Origin: Mesotaenium endlicherianum
Taxonomy: Eukaryota; Streptophyta; Zygnematophyceae; Zygnematales; Mesotaeniaceae
Length of the DNA: 64,000 nucleotides
Reading direction: 5' to 3'
Assembly (NCBI GenBank): GCA_009602735.1
Contig: WELA01012833.1
Span: 235,024-299,023 of the forward strand
Shown here in pieces: positions 10,322-19,189 of the stretch (positions within the stretch are counted from its first letter, which is position 1; every line of letters starts with the position of its first letter). Under the pieces are notes generated by a model. It had not been told where the DNA came from. It saw only the letters and a list, made by a program, of their open reading frames with translations, and ran no database searches. Position numbers and translations under genes: made by a program.

Positions 10322-11800
10322 ATGGTAAGGACAAGGTCTCAAACTAGCAACTCCCGAGACATGGAGAACCAGGATAACGAGAATGTCGAAAACCAGGCGG
10401 AAAGCCATGTAGCGGGAAACCGTACCTATTCGGAAGCAGTAGCGGATACTGCAGCTAGGGAGGCTGCAGATGAGGCAGCTGCTATTGCCTCAGTCGCAGC
10501 TCAGCAAGCTGAGGAGGAGATAGCCAGACTAGAAGCTGAACAAGTAGCAAAGGCCGCTGAAGATATACAAAGGAGGGAAGGACAGCCAGCTGACGAGCGC
10601 ACTGTTGAAGAACTTATGGCATCAAGGGCCAATGTTCTGAACCCACCTCCTGCTGTACAACTCAATGTACCCCTAGGTCAAATACGTGACCGGCTGAATG
10701 CGGCAGGAATTGCTGCTGCAGGAGCGAGAGGGATTGTTGAGGACACTACTCAGCGAGTAGATGCTAATGCTGCTGCTGCATTTGCTAATCTACCACCCCA
10801 GAGTGTAGACTTGGGGGCATTATTCGTTCAGATGCACTCGCAAATGGCGACCATGTATCAGTCCCAGCAGGAGGACAAAAGAATTATAATGTCCCTACTC
10901 CGGGATAGAGACCAACAGGGGTCTCAAACCACTAGTGGTGGTGGCCAAGGGCCTAGTAAGCCCAAGCCGAAACCTCCCCAGGAATATGATCCTGAGGGAA
11001 ACAGAAAATATTACCTGATCAAGTTTCTCGCGGATGTTGAGCAGTGGCTGGAGAACTACCCAGAACTGCAAGATTACGAGAAGGTCAGGCACACCGGTGC
11101 GCTACTGAAAGGCAGTGCCGCAGACTGGTGGCTTTACTGGAAGGAAGAGCGTAAGGCTCGGCAACTCGGTGACCCTACGTGGGTAGAGTTTGTCGAGAAG
11201 TTGCATGAGAAGTTTGATGTCATCAACCAGCAGGAGAAAGCTATCTATGCGATGATCTCCCTGACACTGAAGCAGACCACTTCAGTTGCTGAGTTTGCTC
11301 AAAAGTTCCAAGAGAACATGATGAAGCAGCCTGATTTGCCAGAACGGTATAGGATAGCATACTTCAGGTATGGCTTGAAATCCGAGGTCTCTGGTCATTC
11401 TGCTGAGAAAAAGTATGAGAAACTGGCTGACTTGATCCGAGATGCTGACGCCTGGGATCAGCAGCAGTTCAATCACAAGCGCCAAAGTAATGCTTTGGGG
11501 TCTAAGATTGTCAAAAAGCCCCACGATTCCTACAATGCAATTGAAGGAGACCAGGCTGAGGATAATCGGGTTAATGAATATGAGTACGAGTACAATTCTA
11601 TTCAGTCTAGAGGTAGAGGTGGTTCCTCTCGAGGTGGCTATGGAAGGGGTGGCGGTAGGACTAAGCCGAGACCAGCCTCAGCAAAATCTACTTGCTACCA
11701 TTGCCAGCAGAAAGGCCACTACAGGGAACAGTGTCCGGTCAAGCACCTGCCCAAGGTCGAGAGAAAAGACCAGCCTTTAAAAGACAGCAACAGTCAGTAA
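10322..11800 (+). CDS. gag: Gag structural protein of copy B
   Basis: A 492-aa Gag that would form the virus-like particle and package element RNA in the cytoplasm. The N-terminus (about 1-180) is polar, then Ala/Glu-rich and likely coiled coil. A Retrotrans_gag capsid-like domain spans about 220-375, with a WLENYP..GAADWW-type core. An RG-rich stretch (about 425-450) and a CCHC zinc knuckle (C458, C461, H466, C471) follow. The start is the first ATG after the primer site, 34 bases from the LTR. The stop TAA (11798-11800) lies inside a hairpin that follows a TTTAAAA slippery site, so a fraction of ribosomes should continue into pol. Confidence 0.92.
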   Translation: MVRTRSQTSNSRDMENQDNENVENQAESHVAGNRTYSEAVADTAAREAADEAAAIASVAAQQAEEEIARLEAEQVAKAAEDIQRREGQPADERTVEELMASRANVLNPPPAVQLNVPLGQIRDRLNAAGIAAAGARGIVEDTTQRVDANAAAAFANLPPQSVDLGALFVQMHSQMATMYQSQQEDKRIIMSLLRDRDQQGSQTTSGGGQGPSKPKPKPPQEYDPEGNRKYYLIKFLADVEQWLENYPELQDYEKVRHTGALLKGSAADWWLYWKEERKARQLGDPTWVEFVEKLHEKFDVINQQEKAIYAMISLTLKQTTSVAEFAQKFQENMMKQPDLPERYRIAYFRYGLKSEVSGHSAEKKYEKLADLIRDADAWDQQQFNHKRQSNALGSKIVKKPHDSYNAIEGDQAEDNRVNEYEYEYNSIQSRGRGGSSRGGYGRGGGRTKPRPASAKSTCYHCQQKGHYREQCPVKHLPKVERKDQPLKDSNSQ

Positions 11801-11817
11801 TCCAGTCTACTGACTGT
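11776..11817 (+). promoter_or_regulatory. -1 ribosomal frameshift signal between gag and pol
   Basis: The heptamer T-TTA-AAA (11776-11782) is in the gag frame and fits the X-XXY-YYZ slippery rule. A 7-nt spacer follows, then a perfect 10-bp hairpin: ACAGTCAGTA (11790-11799), loop of 8, TACTGACTGT (11808-11817). A shift of -1 enters exactly the pol frame. The same signal is identical in copy C. In C the pol frame has a TAA shortly before the heptamer, which confines the shift to this site. Confidence 0.8.
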
Positions 11818-14800
11818 GAGGATGCTAGAGATAGTGAGTCGTCACTAGCTACCCTCGTAGCAGGTATTATGGGTCCTGCTGAACTGGATTCACTATGCAT
11901 GCCTGACAACCAGATAAAGGAGACCATCAGCAATATGGACGTCCAGAGAGTGCACACTCTGGACGCCCTTGTTCCACCTGATGTCCAACATTTCTTTGCT
12001 AAGTCAGGAGAACAATGCGAAAGTCAGGAAAAGACAGTCCCCCCTATCCTACTGCATTGCATGATTGCAGGTAGGAAGGTGAGGGCATTTGTTGACGGAG
12101 GGGCGTCACATACTTTTATCCACAAGGACTTAGTTAAGCGGCTAAGGCTGCCTACTGTCACCCAAGGGAATAGAAAAATATTCCTTGGAGATGCCTCAAG
12201 TATCCCGGGAGGAGTTATAACCAAGCCTATTGAGGTCCAGTTAGGTTCTGGCATTGCAGTTCTAACTGAAACGCTTACATTTGAGGTACTCAACACTGGC
12301 TTTTATGATCTCGTGCTAGGCAGGTCCTGGCTTAATAGACATCAAGCTGAAGTGTGTTGGAGCAGAGGTACAGTTAAAGTGAGAGGAGCCAGTGATGGGC
12401 AGACTGACTTGGCACCCACCAGTGCTCTTCCTCTTGTCCTGTGTGGATGGCAAATGAAGGAAAAGAAGAGGCTTCCAGAAGGATGCAAGTTGCTGAATGC
12501 AATGGAGTTCGTCAAAAGCTGGAACCAGAAGGAAGACAGAATGTTCTGTCTGCTGCTAAGAGAGGTACCTCCTCAACCTGAAGAAGTGGTTGAGAAAAAG
12601 GTACACCCTCCGGAGCACCCTACTGCTGCAAACATTGTTGCTCAGTACACGGATGTGTTTAATATGCCTCCAGGACTACCCCCTAAGCGGGAAGTAGATC
12701 ATAGGATTGATTTATTACCTGGTAGCCAGCCACCCTGGCAACGCACGTATGGCTTGTCTTATTTGGAGAGTGAGGAGTTGAAAACACAGATTGCAGAGCT
12801 GGAGGAAAATGGTTACATTTCTCCCAGTAAATCACCGTACGGCGCACCCATCCTATTTGTTAAGAAAAAGGATGGCAGTATGCGGATGTGTGTGGATTAC
12901 AGAGCCCTGAACAGAATTACAGTAAAGAACAAGTATGCTTTACCCAGAATCGAGGACTTGCTTGATACCCTGTCTGGCGCTAAGGTGTTCAGTAAGATAG
13001 ATCTCAAGAGTGGTTATCATCAAATCAGAATTGCTGAGGGGGATGAACACAAGACTGCCTTCCGCACACGTTATGGACACTATGAGTTCAACGTGATGCC
13101 ATTTGGACTGACTAATGCTCCTGCTACCTTCATGGGTGCTATGAATGACATTTTCAGACCTTATTTGGATAAGTTTGTGCAAGTTTTCCTGGATGATATT
13201 TTAATTTTCTCTAAAGATGAAGCTCAGCACACTGAACACTTAAAGACAGTCCTGGACACTCTGCGGAAAAATCACTTATATGCTAAAATGAGCAAGTGTG
13301 ATTTCTTTAAGGAAAGTATTGAATTCTTAGGCCACGTTGTCAGTAAAGAGGGCATCAGTGTGGATCCTAAGAAAGTCCAGACCATAAGAGACTGGCCAGT
13401 ACCACAGTCTGTCTCCGAAGTTAGATCATTCCTCGGGTTGGCTAATCACTATAGGAGATTCATAAAGATTTATTCCACAAAGGCCAGTAAACTGACTGAC
13501 CTTACTAAGAAAGACATCGGGTATGTGTGGGGGGAGGAGCAGCAGGCTGCCTTCCAGACCCTTAAAGATGCCCTTTGTTCTGCCCCAGTGCTAGCCGTGT
13601 ATGACCCCAGCAAACCGGTGCAGATGGTTACTGATGCCTCTGACTTTGCCATGGGTGCTATTCTGTTGCAGCCTGCTGACAAAACCACAAAGGATGGTAA
13701 GGTACGGCAGGAGTGGCATCCTGTTTTGTATGAGTCTATGAAATTTAATCCAGCGGAGATTAATTACTCAGTGCATGATAAAGAGCTGCTAGCTATCATT
13801 CATGTACTCAAACAGTGGAGAGCATACTTACATGGTAAAGCTTTTAAGGTGAATACAGATCATCTAGCTCTGACCCACTTTCAGAAGAAGTCCAAGCTGT
13901 CGAGGAGGGAGAACCGCTGGAGCCAGATGCTGGAGCAGTTCCAAGTCCAGATCGACTACAAACCAGGGAAGTTAAATCCTGCTGATGCACTCTCTAGAAG
14001 ACCTGACTTGCAAGAAAGGAACTTTAGTCAGCATGCTGTAGATAAAGTCCTGTGTGCACTCACTTCACTAAAGGTGAAAAAGTCCTTCCTTGAACAACTT
14101 AGGAAAGCCTACCTTTCTGACCCAACATTTGAGCCCAGCCCCACTACTGGTATGTGTCGTGCTACCGCACTCGGGTATAAGCTCAAGGGAGGGGTCTGGG
14201 TGACTGAAACCACTTCAGGCAGGCTGAAGCTGGTCATTCCTAATAATTTGGAAATAAGGTCTCTCTTACTGAGTCAAGCTCATGACAGTCTCCTGGGTGG
14301 ACATTTGGGGCAGGCCAAAACTGTTGGCAAACTGGCAAAACATTATCATTGGGAGGGGTTACCCCGGGAGGTCTTGAAATATGTCAAGTCCTGTGACCAG
14401 TGTCAGAGAAATAAGTCTCGGCACACACCACCCGGAGGTCTCTTGCAACCGCTACCCATCCCAGCGGGACGCTGGGAAACTATATCCATGGACTGGGTGG
14501 TCTCACTACCAAGAACTGCCAACGGGCATGATTCAATACTGGTAGTCGTGGATAAACTGACAAAAATGGTCATTTTTATCCCCACAACTGTCAAAGTGAC
14601 TGCACTCGAAACAGCGAGACAGTTTTACAACCATGTAGTATGCCAACATGGGCTCCCTTCTAATATCATCTCAGACAGAGACTCAAAATTCACCTCTAAG
14701 TTCTGGAGAGCTTTAATGGGGTTAATGGGAGTCAAACAGCTGCTCAGCACAGCAAACCACCCTCAGACTGATGGGCAGACTGAAAGAACTAACCGAGTTC

Positions 14801-15585
14801 TGCAGGAGGTGCTGAGAGCATATATTAACCAAAAACAAGATAATTGGGATGACCTGTTGCCTCAAATTCAGTTTGCGGTCAACAGTGCGGTGCACGCGTC
14901 AACGGGCAAAACTCCTTTTGAACTCAGCCTGGGTAGAGTCCCTAAGTCTCCTCTAGATGTGCTAGGGGAATCTTTAACTCACCCTGAAGGGATTGACAAC
15001 CCGGTCTCCCTCCAGTTAACTCAGGAGTTTGCTGACACCCTGTCAGAAGTCCAACGAAACTTGCACACGGCCCAAGAAAACCAACAAAAATACGCTAATC
15101 AACACCGTCGGGAACTGACATTTTCCAAGGGGGATTTAGTCAAACTGCATTCTCAGCACCTGTACCTCCCTGGTGTGGTCAAGAAAAAGCTTGGCCCTGT
15201 CTGGGTCGGTCCATATTCGGTGGTCCGTCGTGTCGGTCAGAATGCTTACAAACTGAACATGTCAGCTGAATACAAGGGGCACCCGGTCTTTAATGTCTCC
15301 TTCCTGGAACCGTACATCAAAGGTGATACACTGTTCACAGGTCGGTTCCCTGTCCAACCGGGACCGGTCCCCGCTGTCCGGGACGGCGACCCTGAGGAAT
15401 ATGAGGTCGATGAGATTTTAGACGCTCGCTCGGTCCGTCGATCGTCTAAATATGTCATGAAATACCTCATTCGATGGAAGGGTTACGATGCCTCTGGGGA
15501 CACTTGGGAGTTTAAGGACCACTTGACCAATGCCAAAGGGGCGTTGACACGGTTCCACCTTCGGGCCGCTGGAGTCCCTCCATAA
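11782..15585 (+). CDS. pol: Pol polyprotein of copy B (PR-RT-RH-IN-chromodomain)
   Basis: About 1267 aa after the frameshift. It supplies the enzymes for reverse transcription and integration. Domains: aspartic protease with DGGASHTF near 105; reverse transcriptase about 310-500 with FLDD at 469-472; RNase H from about 612 (VTDASD); integrase with HHCC zinc finger (H834 ... C871, C874) and a DD35E triad D904, D965, E1001; C-terminal chromodomain about 1206-1255, probably steering integration to marked chromatin. No stop interrupts the frame. Reached from gag by -1 shifting, so no start codon of its own is needed. Ends 267 bases before the ORF3 start codon. Confidence 0.93.
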   Translation, partial: RQQQSVIQSTDCEDARDSESSLATLVAGIMGPAELDSLCMPDNQIKETISNMDVQRVHTLDALVPPDVQHFFAKSGEQCESQEKTVPPILLHCMIAGRKVRAFVDGGASHTFIHKDLVKRLRLPTVTQGNRKIFLGDASSIPGGVITKPIEVQLGSGIAVLTETLTFEVLNTGFYDLVLGRSWLNRHQAEVCWSRGTVKVRGASDGQTDLAPTSALPLVLCGWQMKEKKRLPEGCKLLNAMEFVKSWNQKEDRMFCLLLREVPPQPEEVVEKKVHPPEHPTAANIVAQYTDVFNMPPGLPPKREVDHRIDLLPGSQPPWQRTYGLSYLESEELKTQIAELEENGYISPSKSPYGAPILFVKKKDGSMRMCVDYRALNRITVKNKYALPRIEDLLDTLSGAKVFSKIDLKSGYHQIRIAEGDEHKTAFRTRYGHYEFNVMPFGLTNAPATFMGAMNDIFRPYLDKFVQVFLDDILIFSKDEAQHTEHLKTVLDTLRKNHLYAKMSKCDFFKESIEFLGHVVSKEGISVDPKKVQTIRDWPVPQSVSEVRSFLGLANHYRRFIKIYSTKASKLTDLTKKDIGYVWGEEQQAAFQTLKDALCSAPVLAVYDPSKPVQMVTDASDFAMGAILLQPADKTTKDGKVRQEWHPVLYESMKFNPAEINYSVHDKELLAIIHVLKQWRAYLHGKAFKVNTDHLALTHFQKKSKLSRRENRWSQMLEQFQVQIDYKPGKLNPADALSRRPDLQERNFSQHAVDKVLCALTSLKVKKSFLEQLRKAYLSDPTFEPSPTTGMCRATALGYKLKGGVWVTETTSGRLKLVIPNNLEIRSLLLSQAHDSLLGGHLGQAKTVGKLAKHYHWEGLPREVLKYVKSCDQCQRNKSRHTPPGGLLQPLPIPAGRWETISMDWVVSLPRTANGHDSILVVVDKLTKMVIFIPTTVKVTALETARQFYNHVVCQHGLPSNIISDRDSKFTSKFWRALMGLMGVKQLLSTANHPQTDGQTERTNRVLQEVLRAYINQKQDNWDDLLPQIQFAVNSAVHASTGKTPFELSLGRVPKSPLDVLGESLTHPEGIDNPVSLQLTQEFADTLSEVQRNLHTAQENQQKYANQHRRELTFSKGDLVKLHSQHLYLPGVVKKKLGPVWVGPYSVVRRVGQNAYKLNMSAEYKGHPVFNVSFLEPYIKGDTLFTGRFPVQPGPVPAVRDGDPEEYEVDEILDARSVRRSSKYVMKYLIRWKGYDASGDTWEFKDHLTNAKGALTRFHLRAAGVPP

Positions 15586-15633
15586 CTGTCATTTCAGTTG
15601 ACACGGGAAGGTGACAGGCGGTCCTGTCTCCAT

Positions 15634-15646
15634 TTAAGTTGGAGGG
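15634..15646 (+). promoter_or_regulatory. Internal second copy of the polypurine tract
   Basis: TTAAGTTGGAGGG, identical over 13 bases to the tract adjoining the 3' LTR (17628-17640), lies 49 bases after the pol stop. It is present at the same place in copies A and C. It could act as a second plus-strand primer, like a central polypurine tract, or be a relic of a duplication. Confidence 0.6.
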
Positions 15647-15743
15647 GAAAATATATGACAGTTAGTGAGCGAGAGCGATAAAAACACACTCATACGTTTA
15701 TGTGTAGCGCATCGCAACTACGTCAACTTTTAGCAATCATCCT

Positions 15744-15851
15744 GTAAGGTAAACAGCAGCGAAGCCACTATACTAAATACTAACATACTTCCTGCAATCC
15801 CTATGACAAAGGTCCATATCCTACTAACTTGTGCCCTGGTTACATGTGCAG
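15744..15851 (+). other. Predicted leader intron / splice acceptor for ORF3 in copy B
   Basis: Possible donors GTAAGG (15744) and AAG|GTAAAC (15749) face an acceptor ATGTGCAG ending at 15851. Two TACTAAC branch-point motifs lie at 15778-15784 and 15822-15828, the second about 24 bases before the acceptor. The exon would start G-ATG, placing the ORF3 start codon one base after the junction. A donor further upstream, in the element leader, is an equally good partner and would give a spliced subgenomic RNA. The arrangement is identical in copy C. Confidence 0.5.
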
Positions 15852-15852
15852 G

Positions 15853-17529
15853 ATGGCGCCCACCACACAAAAGGAGGACAGAAAGCGCAAGGCAGAAGAA
15901 GCCAGGAGGACAATGGAGCAATACCAGAAGGAGCTGGCGGCGACGTCCCTCACCAGGAGAGAACAAGAAAGGGTCCGCAAACAACAAGAGGCGGCAGAAG
16001 AGGCACAGAGGAAGAAGGATCAGGAAGCGGAAAACCTCAGGAAGGCTGAGGAGGAGAGACAGAAGAAACAGCAAGAAGAAGCGGCAGCGGCAGAAGAGGA
16101 GAAAAGAAAAAAGATTGAAGCGGACAGACAGAAGAGCTTGGCCACTTACAGGTATACTGTGGTGGGTGGCCAAAACTTCGATAACCTGAAGGAAGCATTG
16201 CTGGCAGCCCAGGAGATCAACAGGCTGGAACAGACAACACTGCTACAGAAGGAAGGAGCTACAGCACTGGACAGGTACATCGAGACACACACCGGCGTGG
16301 TCCTTTACGAAGATTATGCTAAGATGGTGGGCTATACAGCAGAGCAGGCCCGGTATCTCGCAGATGATTCAGAGGACAAGCCGGTCCCCATACCGGGAAT
16401 AGTGGGAGATCAGAGACTCATCCGGATGGTGAGCATGCGGCCCGATAGCTTTAAGGATACGGTATTCTACCTCACACTCCTGCCAGCTTACAATGAAGTT
16501 GAGAGAAGGAGCTGGGAGTACTTGGCCAGGGAAGCAGGACAGCAGATGTTCTCTCCCCACTGGTTCCCGTGTAAACTGAGGAAGGCTGAGCACGGACCCC
16601 AGTACTACCAGCAGCCAACAGACTGGAGGTGGATGACCGTCACAAATAAGAAGCAGGAGTGTGACCGAGCCCAACCGGATGACTTCCACTATGGCCTAGA
16701 CGGCTATCTCATCCTACCACCTCACATTGCCCCTTGGGACCCCAGGCTGAATGGATGCCTGAGCAATATGAATGCAGAGACCAAGGAACATAGGAGGAGG
16801 GGAAGAGACTACTTCTCTAAGGGAAAGCATGCCTTTGTCAAATGGGCAAAGAATGCAGGCCGGATAGATATCAGTAGGCTGAAGGCCAAGCAACCTCCAG
16901 CGCGCCCTAAGAAAGGGAGGTCGGTAGACTACTCCATGTCTACTAGGGAGCAGGACGACTTAGTGGACGAGACCCCTACTCTCTCCGAGGAGGAGGATGA
17001 GGAGGATGAGGAAGGAGAACAAGGCAGAGGAGAAGCATCAGCAGCAGGTACTCAGGATACCCAGCGACAGGCAGTGGCACTTCCTAAAGAACCACGATCA
17101 GGTGTGTGGAATGTGATCCCCGTTATGGCGACAACTGGACCCCGCGCTCGCTCCCCCAGCCCACCTGCCCAAGCAGGGGAAGAAGCTGATCTGACTGTAC
17201 TGGGCAGCAGACACAGACAGAAATCCCCAGAGGACAGGGGTGCCAGAAGAGGGACACGCGGGTGGGCCAGAGGTATGCCAGCCTCCCCCTCCGCTCAGGG
17301 GCATGTACCTCTAGCCAATGTATTTCAGCATCCTACTGGAATGCCTGTCTATGTGGGAATCAACACCCAAGTGGTTGAAGAGCAGGCCACCATCCTCCGT
17401 TCTCCTCGAGGGCCAACTTTAGAGCAAACAGGGTTCTTTAGAAGGCCAGCTGACAGACCTAGAGGGCTGTCCAGATCTAGGTCCAGATCTCCGTCTCCTG
17501 ACCCTGAAGCCCCAGGAACAACCCCTTAA
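15853..17529 (+). CDS. ORF3, unknown protein of the retrotransposon, copy B
   Basis: A 558-aa protein I do not recognise. Start chosen at the ATG (MAPTTQ) just after the predicted splice acceptor; an ATG three codons earlier is possible. Residues about 5-105 are Lys/Glu/Arg/Gln-rich and should form a long coiled coil. About 110-340 looks globular with many Trp and Tyr. About 370-410 is acidic (Ser/Glu/Asp). The tail (about 430-558) is Pro/Arg/Ser-rich and ends in an SR repeat (SRSRSRSPSP), like splicing or RNA-associated proteins. I see no signal peptide or membrane span, so it is not an obvious envelope. It has about 4 differences from the copy C protein. Position between pol and the LTR matches extra ORFs of some plant Ty3/gypsy lineages, but no homology is claimed. 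Confidence 0.8.
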   Translation: MAPTTQKEDRKRKAEEARRTMEQYQKELAATSLTRREQERVRKQQEAAEEAQRKKDQEAENLRKAEEERQKKQQEEAAAAEEEKRKKIEADRQKSLATYRYTVVGGQNFDNLKEALLAAQEINRLEQTTLLQKEGATALDRYIETHTGVVLYEDYAKMVGYTAEQARYLADDSEDKPVPIPGIVGDQRLIRMVSMRPDSFKDTVFYLTLLPAYNEVERRSWEYLAREAGQQMFSPHWFPCKLRKAEHGPQYYQQPTDWRWMTVTNKKQECDRAQPDDFHYGLDGYLILPPHIAPWDPRLNGCLSNMNAETKEHRRRGRDYFSKGKHAFVKWAKNAGRIDISRLKAKQPPARPKKGRSVDYSMSTREQDDLVDETPTLSEEEDEEDEEGEQGRGEASAAGTQDTQRQAVALPKEPRSGVWNVIPVMATTGPRARSPSPPAQAGEEADLTVLGSRHRQKSPEDRGARRGTRGWARGMPASPSAQGHVPLANVFQHPTGMPVYVGINTQVVEEQATILRSPRGPTLEQTGFFRRPADRPRGLSRSRSRSPSPDPEAPGTTP

Positions 17530-17607
17530 GGTGACACGCTGAAGAGGCAGTCAGTAAGGGAGGCTGGTCAGGTTCAGTTCCCTTATTTAAAATTTCTGCA
17601 GTTTAAT

Positions 17608-17640
17608 GTTGTCGAGGCGACAACAAGTTAAGTTGGAGGG
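17608..17640 (+). promoter_or_regulatory. Hairpin and polypurine tract before 3' LTR of copy B
   Basis: A GTTGTCG-AGG-CGACAAC hairpin (17608-17624) is followed three bases later by TTAAGTTGGAGGG (17628-17640), then AT and the LTR. The tract is the plus-strand primer. The hairpin is conserved in all family 1 copies and in element F. Confidence 0.78.
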
Positions 17641-17642
17641 AT

Positions 17643-18361
17643 TGTAATGAATCAGTATATTAGTGGATACGATATTCATTTAAATGTAATAGTTAATTAA
17701 GTTCAACCTGCTGAACTGTAGTTAATAGTCAGTCTGCTGGACTTTACATAATTATCAGTTTAATGACTCAGCCGGAAGCAGCAGGCTGAAGTCCATATAA
17801 GTCAGCTTGCTGACCCATTGTTTGACAGCCAGCTGACTTCCGTACTCGGTAGCAGTGAACTGCCTTGACATACACCTAAGCACGATATGCTAGATGAATG
17901 GCCAGATGACATCCCTATGATGGATGGCTATTCGGGATGATGGGAGATGGCGGTGGATTTGGTTAACCGAGGTCCTACCAACGTGCTTAACTCCCGGGTA
18001 GACGGTGCCATCGCACTGACTGTTGAAGAGTAAACTCATTCCATGTACATATGCTAGGCATTGCTCTCGAGTTCGGCATTCGGAAACGAGGCCAACTCTT
18101 TGTACAGCTTACTGAGAGAAATCTGAATCCAAGGCGAGAAGCCATTGATACGCACTGTCTTCTAACCTTGCTTATGTATGAGTTTACTGATTTGCATCGT
18201 TGATGCTAGTTTACTCGCATTTGACTTACGAGTATTATTCACTGCTAGTATGTTGTCCTTTGCCGTTTAACCAGTTAACGGAAAATACCATAAAGATTAC
18301 TTGCTGATATAAAGATCTTTATTAATTGTTAATTGCCTATTTGATAAGACGATTCATTTCA
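17643..18361 (+). repeat. 3' LTR of copy B
   Basis: 719 bp, TGTAATGAATCAG...GATTCATTTCA, followed by TSD TTGTC (18362-18366). It differs from the 5' LTR by only a few substitutions and small indels, which points to a fairly recent insertion. Confidence 0.92.
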
Positions 18362-18858
18362 TTGTCCGCGTTCTTGTTAGTTTTGTCTTCAACTAGATTT
18401 GTGACCATCTGCTCAAGCTTACCAAGGTGCTGAGTAATGACACGAAGAGATGGGGCTCCCAGAGAATCAGTAATCTGGCTGGTAGAGCCTGGAGCAGGAG
18501 GTGCAGAAAGTTCAGTCTGATACTGCTCCTCCTCGGGATGCAGCATGCGAGATTGGAACTCTTTGAAAAATTGCTCCATGAGCACTCGCTGAGACGCAGC
18601 ATTAGAAGATTCAGGTTGCTCACACTGTCCCCGTCCTGCAGCAGTCAAGACCTCCTGGATGATGCCAGGAGCGGCAGGAGCGGGATTCGCAGTAGTCTGT
18701 TGAGAATCCGAAAGATTGGTATTAATAGCGTCAGCCATGGTTACGGCTCGGAGGCGAGCCTGGAGACAAGAATTCTGATCTGCTCTGTGCTGGAGAGCTC
18801 TCGCTCGAAGCTGTGACATAGAAAAACTCGTGTGCGCGGCTCTAGTAGCACTGTGCAA
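18362..18858 (-). pseudogene. gag: DIRS-like element gag, N-terminal half
   Basis: A minus-strand frame beginning in a Ser/Arg/Ala-rich region (MSQLRARALQHRADQ) runs through a Pro/Ala and Gln-rich region to a helical end NADNE at the copy B border. Removing B and one TTGTC copy joins it in phase to the frame at 9567, so copy B landed inside this gag. The true start is uncertain because sequence to the right is interrupted by a piggyBac element 41 bases away. Confidence 0.6.
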
Positions 18859-18902
18859 TTAATGCACTGCAATGACGATTGATAGGAATTCATCTTGCTT
18901 AA

Positions 18903-18952
18903 CACTAGGTATCCCATCGGACCATATATGGTCCTCGGACCATATATGGTCT
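18903..18952 (+). repeat. Left terminal and subterminal repeats of piggyBac 1
   Basis: TIR CACTAGGTATCC at 18903-18914, then the palindrome GGACCATATATGGTCC (18919-18934) and a second copy GGACCATATATGGTCT (18937-18952). Each contains CCATATATGG, a perfect CArG-type box. Probably transposase binding sites; the likeness to MADS-factor sites is noted in the findings. Confidence 0.75.
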
Positions 18953-19189
18953 AGCTAACCCCCATTTTTCAGCGCTGACCTCCAGGGTGCTACAGTTGAC
19001 CAAATGGTACAATCTATGGCTCAAACAAACCGTACAGACTTGAACCTTAGGCGAAAAAATGCAAAATGGTCTTCCGATCATTAACGACAAACTTAGAGTC
19101 AAAAGAGTGAGGTTCAAAGTTCAGATTCACAACGAAATTTCAAGTGAAAAGTCTGTCATACCCGAGGTCACTAAAAAGCTCTTAGAGCC

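Larger units (their letters stand above)
9568..18361 (+). mobile_element. Family 1 Ty3/gypsy retrotransposon, copy B (full length)
   Basis: An 8.8-kb element with both LTRs, TSD TTGTC, initiator tRNA-Met primer site, open gag, open pol joined to gag by -1 frameshifting, an open third ORF and a polypurine tract. RT-RH-IN order and the C-terminal chromodomain place it among the chromovirus-type Ty3/gypsy elements. It is inserted in the gag of a DIRS-like element on the opposite strand. All reading frames appear intact, so it could be a recent and possibly autonomous copy. The unusual part is ORF3. Confidence 0.95.

Noticed and set aside
15829-15852. ORF3 start at 15829
   Set aside because: That codon is TTG and lies between the branch point and acceptor. 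The ATG at 15853 directly after the acceptor is the better start.
15687-16173. Antisense Leu/Phe-rich frames opposite the ORF3 coiled coil (also at 1728-2120 and 45527-45970)
   Set aside because: Complement of Lys/Glu codons gives hydrophobic runs that imitate membrane proteins; the sense ORF explains the openness.
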